Source: Sepiola atlantica (taxonomy: Eukaryota; Mollusca; Cephalopoda; Sepiida; Sepiolidae). Taken from it: a stretch of 64,000 nucleotides of DNA. Below are positions 54,591-64,000 of this stretch, in pieces; position 1 is the first letter of the stretch, and each line of letters starts with the position of its first letter. The notes below the pieces were generated by a model, which saw only the letters and a program-made list of their open reading frames with translations, did not search any database and was not told where the DNA came from. Made by a program: the position numbers and the translations under genes. Location: positions 744,001 to 808,000 of the forward strand of contig CAUVYP010000583.1 in the NCBI GenBank assembly GCA_963556195.1. Direction: 5' to 3'.

Positions 54591-57573
54591 TTAAATGTTA
54601 ACAATCATTACCTTTAATTGTTGATTATATGTTTTGTTGTTAAATGTTAACAATCATCACCTTGAATTGTTGATTATATGTTTTGTTGTTAAATGTTAAC
54701 AATCATTACCTTGAATTGTTGATTATATGTTTTGTTGTTAAATGTTAACAATCATTACCTTTAATTGTTGATTATATGTTTTGTTGTTAAATGTTAACAA
54801 TCATCACCTTGAATTGTTGATTTATATGTTTTGTTGTCAAATGTTAACAATCATCACCTTAAATTGTTGATTATATGTTTTGTTGTTAAATGTTAACAAT
54901 CATCACCTTGAATTGTTGATTATATGTTTTGTTGTTAAATGTTAACAATCATTACCTTGAATTGTTTATTTATATGTTTTGTTGTTAAATGTTAACAATC
55001 ATCACCTTGAATTGTTGATTATATGTTTTGTTGTTAAATGTTAACAATCATTACCTTGAATTGTTGATTATATGTTTTGTTGTTAAATTTTAACAATCAT
55101 TACCTTTAATTGTTGATTATATGTTTTGTTGTTAAATGTTAACAATCATCACCTTGAATTGTTGATTATATGTTTTGTTGTTAAATGTTAACAATCATTA
55201 CCTTGAATTGTAGATTATATGTTTTGTTGTTAAATGTTAACAAACATTACCTTGAATTGTTGATTATATGTTTTGTTGTTAAATGTTAACAATCATTACC
55301 TTGAATTGTTTATTTATATGTTTTGTTGTTAAATGTTAACAATCATTACCTTGAATTGTTGATTATACGTTTTGTTGTTAAATGTTAACAATCATCACCT
55401 TGAATTGTTGATTTATATGTTTTGTTGTTAAATGTTAACAATCATCACCTTGAATTGTTGATTTATATGTTTTGTTGTTAAATGTTAACAATCATCACCT
55501 TGAATTGTTGATTTATATGTTTTGTTGTTAAATGTTAACAATCATCACCTTGAATTGTTGATTATATGTTTTGTTGTTAAATGTTAACAATCATCACCTT
55601 GAATTGTTGATTATATGTTTTGTTGTTAAATGTTAACAATCATCACCTTGAATTGTTGATTATATGTTTTGTTGTTAAATGTTAACAATAATCACCTTGA
55701 ATTGTTGATTATATGTTTTGTTGTTAAATGTTAACAATCATCACCTTGAATTGTTGATTATATGTTTTGTTGTTAAATGTAAACAATCATTACCTTGAAT
55801 TGTTGATTTATATGTTTTGTTGTTAAATGTTAACAATCATCACCTTGAATTGTTGATTATATGTTTTGTTGTTAAATGTTAACAATCATCACCTTGAATT
55901 GTTGATTATATGTTTTGTTGTTAAATGTAACCAATCATTACCTTTAATTGTTGATTTATATGTTTTGTTGTTAAATGTTAACAATCATCACCTTGAATTG
56001 TTGATTATATGTTTTGTTGTTCAATGTTAACAATCATTACCTTGAATTGTTGATTATATGTTTTGTTGTTAAATGTTAACAATCATTACCTTAAATTGTT
56101 GATTTATATGTTTTGTTGTTAAATGTTAACAATCATCACCTTGAATTGTTGATTATATGTTTTGTTGTTAAATGTTTACAATCATCACCTTGAATTGTTG
56201 ATTATATGTTTTGTTGTTAAATGTTAACAATCATCACCTTGAATTGTTGATTATATGTTTTGTTGTTAAATGTTAACAATCATTACCTTGAATTGTTGAT
56301 TATATGTTTTGTTGTTAAATGTTAACAATCATTACTTTGAATTGTTGATTATATGTTTTGTTGTTAAATGTTAACAATCATTACCTTGAATTGTTTATTT
56401 ATATGTTTTCTTGTTAAATGTTAACAATCATTACCTTGAATTGTTGATTATACGTTTTGTTGTTAAATGTTAACAATCATCACCTTGAATTGTTGATTTA
56501 TATGTTTTGTTGTTAAATGTTAACAATCATTACCTTGAATTGTTGATTTATATGTTTTGTTGTTAAATGTTAACAATCATCACCTTGAATTCTTGATTTA
56601 TATGTTTTGTTGTTAAATGTTAACAATCATCACCTTGAATTGTTGATTATATGTTTTGTTGTTCAATGTTAACAATCATTACCTTGAATTGTTGATTTAT
56701 ATGTTTTGTTGTTTAATGTTAACAATCATCACCTTGAATTGTTGATTATATGTTTTGTTGTTAAATGTTAACAATCATCACCTTGAATTGTTGATTATAT
56801 GTTTTGTTGTTAAATGTTAACAATCATCACCTTGAATTGTTGATTATATGTTTTGTTGTTAAATGTTTACAATCATCACCTTGAATTGTTGATTATTTGT
56901 TTTGTTGTTAAATGTTAACAATCATTACCTTGAATTGTTGATTATTTGTTTTGTTGTTAAATGTTAACAATCATTACCTTGAATTGTGGATTATATGTTT
57001 TGTTGTTAAATGTTAACAATCATCACCTTTAATTGTTGATTATATGTTTTGTTGTTAAATGTTTACAATCATCACCTTGAATTGTTGATTATATGTTTTG
57101 TTGTTAAATGTTAACAATCATTACCTTGAATTGTTGATTTATATGTTTTGTTGTTAAATGTTAACAATCATCACCTTGAATTGTTGATTATATGTTTTGT
57201 TGTTAAATGTTTACAATCATCATCTTGAATTGTTGATGATATGATTTGTTGTTAAATGTTAACAATCATTACCTTGAATTGTTGATTATATGTTTTGTTG
57301 TTAAATGTTAACAATCATTACCTTGAATTGTTTATTTATATTTTTTGTTGTTAAATGTTAACAATCATCACCTTGAATTGTTGAGTATATGTTTTGTTGT
57401 TAAATGTTAACAATCATTACCTTGAATTGTTGATTATATGTTTTGTTGTTAAATTTTAACAATCATTACCTTTAATTGTTGATTATATGTTTTGTTGTTA
57501 AATGTTAACAATCATCACCTTGAATTGTTGATTATATGTTTTGTTGTTAAATGTTAACAATCATTACCTTGAA

Positions 57574-60500
57574 TTGTTGATTATATGTTTTGTTGGTAAA
57601 TGTTAACAATAATCACCTTGAATTGTTGATTATATGTTTTGTTGTTAAATGTAAACAATCATCACCTTGAATTGTTGATTATATGTTTTGTTGTTAAATG
57701 TAAACAATCATTACCTTGAATTGTTGATTTATATGTTTTGTTGTTAAATGTTAACAATCATCACCTTAAATTGTTGATTATATGTTTTGTTGTTAAATGT
57801 TAACAATCATCACCTTGAATTGTTGATTATATGTTTTGTTGTTAAATGTTAACAATCATTACCTTGAATTGTTTATTTATATGTTTTGTTGTTAAATGTT
57901 AACAATCATCACCTTGAATTGTTGATTATATGTTTTGTTGTTAAATGTTAACAATCATTACCTTGAATTGTTGATTATATGTTTTGTTGTTAAATTTTAA
58001 CAATCATTACCTTTAATTGTTGATTATATGTTTTGTTGTTAAATGTTAACAATCATCACCTTGAATTGTTGATTATATGTTTTGTTGTTAAATGTTAACA
58101 ATCATTACCTTGAATTGTTGATTATATGTTTTGTTGTTAAATGTTAACAATCATTACCTTGAATTGTTGATTATATGTTTTGTTGTTAAATGTTAACAAT
58201 CATTACCTTGAATTGTTTATTTATATGTTTTGTTGTTAAATGTTAACAATCATTACCTTGAATTGTTGATTATACGTTTTGTTGTTAAATGTTAACAATC
58301 ATCACCTTGAATTGTTGATTTATATGTTTTGTTGTTAAATGTTAACAATCATCACCTTGAATTGTTGATTTATATGTTTTGTTGTTAAATGTTAACAATC
58401 ATCACCTTGAATTGTTGATTTATATGTTTTGTTGTTAAATGTTAACAATCATTACCTTGAATTGTTGATTATACGTTTTGTTGTTAAATGTTAACAATCA
58501 TTACCTTGAATTGTTGATTATTTGTTTTGTTGTTAAATGTTAACAATCATTACCTTGAATTGTTGATTATATGTTTTGTTGTTAAATGTTAACAATCATC
58601 ACCTTTAATTGTTGATTTATATGTTTTGTTGTTAAATGTTAACAATCATTACCTTGAATTGTTGATTATATGTTTTGTTGTTAAATGTTAACAATCATCA
58701 CCTTGAATTGTTGATTATATGTTTTGTTGTTAAATGTTAACAATCATCACCTTGAATTGTTGATTATATGTTTTGTTGTTAAATGTTTACAATCATCACC
58801 TTGAATTGTTGATTATTTGTTTTGTTGTTAAATGTTAACAATCATTACCTTGAATTGTTGATTATTTGTTTTGTTGTTAAATGTTAACAATCATTACCTT
58901 GAATTGTTGATTATATGTTTTGTTGTTAAATGTTAACAATCATCACCTTTAATTGTTGATTATATGTTTTGTTGTTAAATGTTTACAATCATCACCTTGA
59001 ATTGTTGATTATATGTTTTGTTGTTAAATGTTAACAATCATTACCTTGAATTGTTGATTTATATGTTTTGTTGTTAAATGTTAACAATCATCACCTTGAA
59101 TTGTTGATTATATGTTTTGTTGTTAAATGTTTACAATCATCACCTTGAATTGTTGATGATATGATTTGTTGTTAAATGTTAACAATCATTACCTTGAATT
59201 GTTGATTATATGTTTTGTTGTTAAATGTTAACAATCATTACCTTGAATTGTTGATTTATATGTTTTGTTGTTAAATGTTAACAATCATCACCTTGAATTG
59301 TTGATTATATGTTTTGTTGTTAAATGTTAACAATCATCACCTTGAATTGTTGATTTATATGTTTTGTTGTTAAATGTTAACAATCATCACCTCGAATTGT
59401 TAATTATATGTTTTGTTGTAAAATGTATACAATCATCACCTTGAATTGTGGATTATATGTTTTGTTGTTAAATGTTAACAATCATTACCTTGAATTGTTG
59501 ATTATATGTTTTGTTGTTAAATGTTAACAATCATTACCTTTAATTGTTGATTATATGTTTTGTTGTTAAATGTTAACAATCATCACCTTGAATTGTTGAT
59601 TTATATGTTTTGTTGTTAAATGTTAACAATCATTACCTTGAATTGTTGATTATATGTTTTGTTGTTAAATGTTAACAATCATTACCTTGAATTGTTGATT
59701 ATATGTTTTGTTGTTAAATGTCAACAATCATTACCTTGAATTTTTTATTTATATGTTTTGTTGTTAAATGTTAACAATCATCACCTGGAATTGTTGATTA
59801 TATGTTTTGTTGTTAAATGTTAACAATAATCACCTTGAATTGTTGATTATATGTTTTGTTGTTAAATGTTAACAATCATCACCTTGAATTGTTGATTATA
59901 TATTTTGTTGTTAAATGTTAACAATCATTACCTTGAATTGTTTATTTATATTTTTTGTTGTTAAATGTTAACAATCATCACCTTGAATTGTTGAGTATAT
60001 GTTTTGTTGTTAAATGTTAACAATCATTACCTTGAATTGTTGATTATATGTTTTGTTGTTAAATTTTAACAATCATTACCTTTAATTGTTGATTATATGT
60101 TTTGTTGTTAAATGTTAACAATCATCACCTTGAATTGTTGATTATATGTTTTGTTGTTAAATGTTAACAATCATTACCTTAAATTGTTGATTATATGTTT
60201 TGTTGTTAAATGTTAACAATCATTACTTTGAATTGTTGATTATATGTTTTGTTGTTAAATGTTAACAATCATTACCTTGAATTGTTTATTTATATGTTTT
60301 CTTGTTAAATGTTAACAATCATTACCTTGAATTGTTGATTATACGTTTTGTTGTTAAATGTTAACAATCATCACCTTGAATTGTTGATTTATATGTTTTG
60401 TTGTTAAATGTTAACAATCATTACCTTGAATTGTTGATTTATATGTTTTGTTGTTAAATGTTAACAATCATCACCTTGAATTCTTGATTTATATGTTTTG

Positions 60501-60924
60501 TTGTTAAATGTTAACAATCATCACCTTGAATTGTTGATTATATGTTTTGTTGTTAAATGTTAACAATCATCACCTTGAATTGTTGATTATATGTTTTGTT
60601 GTTAAATGTTAACAATCATTACCTTGAATTGTTGATTATATGTTTTGTTGTTAAATGTTAACAATCATTACCTTTAATTGTTGATTATATGTTTTGTTGT
60701 TAAATGTTAACAATCATCACCTTGAATTGTTGATTTATATGTTTTGTTGTTAAATGTTAACAATCATTACCTTGAATTGTTGATTATATGTTTTATTGTT
60801 AAATGTTAACAATCATTACCTTGAATTGTTGATTATATGTTTTGTTGTTAAATGTCAACAATCATTACCTTGAATTGTTTATTTATATGTTTTGTTGTTA
60901 AATGTTAACAATCATCACCTTGAA
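57574..60924 (+). repeat. About 3.3-kb tandem duplication, copy 1
   Basis: Markers recur downstream at offsets that step down by 49: 3,351 (GGTAAATG 57,595/60,946; TAAATTTTAAC 57,991/61,342), 3,302 (ATACG 58,471/61,773) and 3,253 (GTGGATT 59,448/62,701; GAATTTTTTATT 59,738/62,991). The last offset is 3,204 (TTTTCTTG 60,297/63,501; GAATTCTTGATT 60,478/63,682). Each step is one whole monomer missing from copy 2. Confidence 0.87.
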
Positions 60925-63900
60925 TTGTTGATTATATGTTTTGTTGGTAAATGTTAACAATAATCACCTTGAATTGTTGATTATATGTTTTGTTGTTAAA
61001 TGTAAACAATCATCACCTTGAATTGTTGATTATATGTTTTGTTGTTAAATGTAAACAATCATTACCTTGAATTGTTGATTTATATGTTTTGTTGTTAAAT
61101 GTTAACAATCATCACCTTAAATTGTTGATTATATGTTTTGTTGTTAAATGTTAACAATCATCACCTTGAATTGTTGATTATATGTTTTGTTGTTAAATGT
61201 TAACAATCATTACCTTGAATTGTTTATTTATATGTTTTGTTGTTAAATGTTAACAATCATCACCTTGAATTGTTGATTATATGTTTTGTTGTTAAATGTT
61301 AACAATCATTACCTTGAATTGTTGATTATATGTTTTGTTGTTAAATTTTAACAATCATTACCTTTAATTGTTGATTATATGTTTTGTTGTTAAATGTTAA
61401 CAATCATCACCTTGAATTGTTGATTATATGTTTTGTTGTTAAATGTTAACAATCATTACCTTGAATTGTTGATTATATGTTTTGTTGTTAAATGTTAACA
61501 ATCATTACCTTGAATTGTTTATTTATATGTTTTGTTGTTAAATGTTAACAATCATTACCTTGAATTGTTGATTATACGTTTTGTTGTTAAATGTTAACAA
61601 TCATCACCTTGAATTGTTGATTTATATGTTTTGTTGTTAAATGTTAACAATCATCACCTTGAATTGTTGATTTATATGTTTTGTTGTTAAATGTTAACAA
61701 TCATCACCTTGAATTGTTGATTTATATGTTTTGTTGTTAAATGTTAACAATCATTACCTTGAATTGTTGATTATACGTTTTGTTGTTAAATGTTAACAAT
61801 CATTACCTTGAATTGTTGATTATTTGTTTTGTTGTTAAATGTTAACAATCATTACCTTGAATTGTTGATTATATGTTTTGTTGTTAAATGTTAACAATCA
61901 TCACCTTTAATTGTTGATTTATATGTTTTGTTGTTAAATGTTAACAATCATTACCTTGAATTGTTGATTATATGTTTTGTTGTTAAATGTTAACAATCAT
62001 CACCTTGAATTGTTGATTATATGTTTTGTTGTTAAATGTTTACAATCATCACCTTGAATTGTTGATTATTTGTTTTGTTGTTAAATGTTAACAATCATTA
62101 CCTTGAATTGTTGATTATTTGTTTTGTTGTTAAATGTTAACAATCATTACCTTGAATTGTTGATTATATGTTTTGTTGTTAAATGTTAACAATCATCACC
62201 TTTAATTGTTGATTATATGTTTTGTTGTTAAATGTTTACAATCATCACCTTGAATTGTTGATTATATGTTTTGTTGTTAAATGTTAACAATCATTACCTT
62301 GAATTGTTGATTTATATGTTTTGTTGTTAAATGTTAACAATCATCACCTTGAATTGTTGATTATATGTTTTGTTGTTAAATGTTTACAATCATCACCTTG
62401 AATTGTTGATGATATGATTTGTTGTTAAATGTTAACAATCATTACCTTGAATTGTTGATTATATGTTTTGTTGTTAAATGTTAACAATCATTACCTTGAA
62501 TTGTTGATTTATATGTTTTGTTGTTAAATGTTAACAATCATCACCTTGAATTGTTGATTATATGTTTTGTTGTTAAATGTTAACAATCATCACCTTGAAT
62601 TGTTGATTTATATGTTTTGTTGTTAAATGTTAACAATCATCACCTCGAATTGTTAATTATATGTTTTGTTGTAAAATGTATACAATCATCACCTTGAATT
62701 GTGGATTATATGTTTTGTTGTTAAATGTTAACAATCATTACCTTGAATTGTTGATTATATGTTTTGTTGTTAAATGTTAACAATCATTACCTTTAATTGT
62801 TGATTATATGTTTTGTTGTTAAATGTTAACAATCATCACCTTGAATTGTTGATTTATATGTTTTGTTGTTAAATGTTAACAATCATTACCTTGAATTGTT
62901 GATTATATGTTTTGTTGTTAAATGTTAACAATCATTACCTTGAATTGTTGATTATATGTTTTGTTGTTAAATGTCAACAATCATTACCTTGAATTTTTTA
63001 TTTATATGTTTTGTTGTTAAATGTTAACAATCATCACCTGGAATTGTTGATTATATGTTTTGTTGTTAAATGTTAACAATAATCACCTTGAATTGTTGAT
63101 TATATGTTTTGTTGTTAAATGTTAACAATCATCACCTTGAATTGTTGATTATATATTTTGTTGTTAAATGTTAACAATCATTACCTTGAATTGTTTATTT
63201 ATATTTTTTGTTGTTAAATGTTAACAATCATCACCTTGAATTGTTGAGTATATGTTTTGTTGTTAAATGTTAACAATCATTACCTTGAATTGTTGATTAT
63301 ATGTTTTGTTGTTAAATTTTAACAATCATTACCTTTAATTGTTGATTATATGTTTTGTTGTTAAATGTTAACAATCATTACCTTGAATTGTTGATTATAT
63401 GTTTTGTTGTTAAATGTTAACAATCATTACTTTGAATTGTTGATTATATGTTTTGTTGTTAAATGTTAACAATCATTACCTTGAATTGTTTATTTATATG
63501 TTTTCTTGTTAAATGTTAACAATCATTACCTTGAATTGTTGATTATACGTTTTGTTGTTAAATGTTAACAATCATCACCTTGAATTGTTGATTTATATGT
63601 TTTGTTGTTAAATGTTAACAATCATTACCTTGAATTGTTGATTTATATGTTTTGTTGTTAAATGTTAACAATCATCACCTTGAATTCTTGATTTATATGT
63701 TTTGTTGTTAAATGTTAACAATCATCACCTTGAATTGTTGATTATATGTTTTGTTGTTAAATGTTAACAATCATCACCTTGAATTGTTGATTATATGTTT
63801 TGTTGTTAAATGTTAACAATCATTACCTTGAATTGTTGATTATATGTTTTGTTGTTAAATGTTAACAATCATTACCTTTAATTGTTGATTATATGTTTTG

Positions 63901-64000
63901 TTGTTAAATGTTAACAATCATCACCTTGAATTGTTGATTTATATGTTTTGTTGTTAAATGTTAACAATCATTACCTTGAATTGTTGATTATATGTTTTAT
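60925..64000 (+). repeat. About 3.3-kb tandem duplication, copy 2 (cut by window end)
   Basis: This copy follows directly on copy 1 and has three fewer monomers over the part visible. The last bases of the window carry TTTTAT (A at 63,999). That matches the rare TTTTATTG change at 60,795 at the 3,204 offset, so the match continues to the edge. About 130 bp of the unit lie beyond the window. Confidence 0.87.

Larger units (their letters stand above)
1..64000. repeat. Satellite DNA array, 49-bp monomer, about 1,300 copies
   Basis: The whole window is head-to-tail copies of one 49/50-bp monomer with no other sequence between them. Landmarks of each unit are an ATATGTTTTGTTG start, a TGTTAACAATCA core, CATCACC or CATTACC, and a TTGAATTGTTGAT end. 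Dividing 64,000 by about 49.3 bp gives roughly 1,300 units. All copies I read lie in the same orientation, and the array continues past both window edges. There is no gene in any stretch. Consensus stops on the plus strand (TAA at monomer 15-17 and 22-24, TGA at 37-39 and 45-47) sweep all frames because the period is not divisible by three. On the minus strand TTA/TCA triplets close all three frames in each unit. The sequence fits eukaryotic heterochromatic satellite; the family and species are not recognised. Confidence 0.98.

Noticed and set aside
1..64000. CRISPR array
   Set aside because: Repeats abut directly with no unique spacers, the unit itself is 49-50 bp, and about 1,300 copies with no cas-like coding sequence nearby does not fit.
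1..64000. Protein-coding repeats (for example a long repetitive ORF)
   Set aside because: The 49-bp period shifts frame each unit, and consensus stops close every frame on both strands within about 25 codons.
1..64000. Telomeric repeat tract
   Set aside because: The unit is 49 bp and contains no run of TTAGG-, TTAGGG- or TTTAGGG-like short repeats.
1..64000. CENP-B box
   Set aside because: TTTTGTTGTTAAATG slightly resembles the start of the mammalian box but lacks both required CG dinucleotides and the GGGA end. CpG is almost absent here, apart from the TACG, TCGATT, CGTCACC and CCTCGAA variants.
1..64000. Iterons or AT-rich DnaA-type replication origin
   Set aside because: AT-rich direct repeats suggest iterons, but those arrays hold a few to tens of copies beside a rep gene. 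Here there are over a thousand and no gene.
1..64000. LTR or other transposon made of internal tandem repeats
   Set aside because: No terminal repeats, target duplications, primer sites or coding domains are present; the block boundaries lie in register with the monomer.
1..64000. Inverted copies of the monomer
   Set aside because: I looked for minus-strand units (landmarks such as AACAACAAAACATA and GGTGATGATTG) and saw none.

Overview
This 64 kb window is one uninterrupted tandem satellite DNA array. I found no gene, RNA gene, transposon or unique sequence in it. The repeat unit is an AT-rich monomer of 49 bp (sometimes 50, rarely 48), present in about 1,300 head-to-tail copies, all in the same orientation. 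The reference unit (positions 1-49) has A14 T23 G7 C5, so about 24% GC with a T-rich plus strand. The array runs off both edges of the window. Such an array, with layered higher-order repeats, is typical of eukaryotic constitutive heterochromatin (centromeric, pericentromeric, subtelomeric or sex/B-chromosome satellite). I do not recognise the family and cannot name the species.

Monomers differ by a small set of recurrent variants. These are a C/T dimorphism at monomer position 32 (CATCACC or CATTACC), substitutions in the loop-proximal half of a 17-bp dyad (positions 14-23), and changes in the linker at 43-49 (GATT, GATTT, TTATTT, GATGAT, GATTTCTT and others). Read as an alphabet, these variants show a hierarchy of duplications. 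Smallest is a 16-monomer, exactly 786-bp higher-order repeat (about 12.2-13.65 kb and 53.4-54.6 kb). A 642-bp duplication lies near 5-6 kb, and a 2,514-bp-offset pair lies at 47.4-52.0 kb. A roughly 3.2-3.35 kb tandem pair occupies 57.6-64.0 kb. A 4,139-bp duplication is nested inside an apparently perfect 9,903-bp tandem duplication (17,550-27,452 and 27,453-37,355). A 5.07-kb block at 1-5,066 is repeated at 13,986-19,051.

Layout: 1-5.07 kb is block I copy 1. From 5.07 to 13.98 kb is a mosaic of short local duplications and the 786-bp repeat. From 13.99 to 19.05 kb is block I copy 2, whose right part begins the 9.9-kb duplication running to 37.39 kb. From 37.39 to 39.1 kb is the remainder of the nested unit. 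From 39.1 to about 44.6 kb is a mosaic of pieces also found to the left. From about 45 kb rightward the variant spectrum changes: the GATTTCTTTG linker disappears and a GGTAAATG/AATAATC pair of monomers becomes frequent. The 2.5-kb and 3.3-kb duplications lie in this right part.

Shared private mutations order the events: the 4,139-bp duplication came before the 9,903-bp one. This pattern fits repeated unequal exchange or replication slippage in register with the 49-bp monomer. The repeat cannot encode a protein. In the consensus every reading frame on both strands meets a stop within about 25 codons, because 49 is not a multiple of three. All comparisons were made by eye at diagnostic variants, so long-range identity is stated only for the markers checked.
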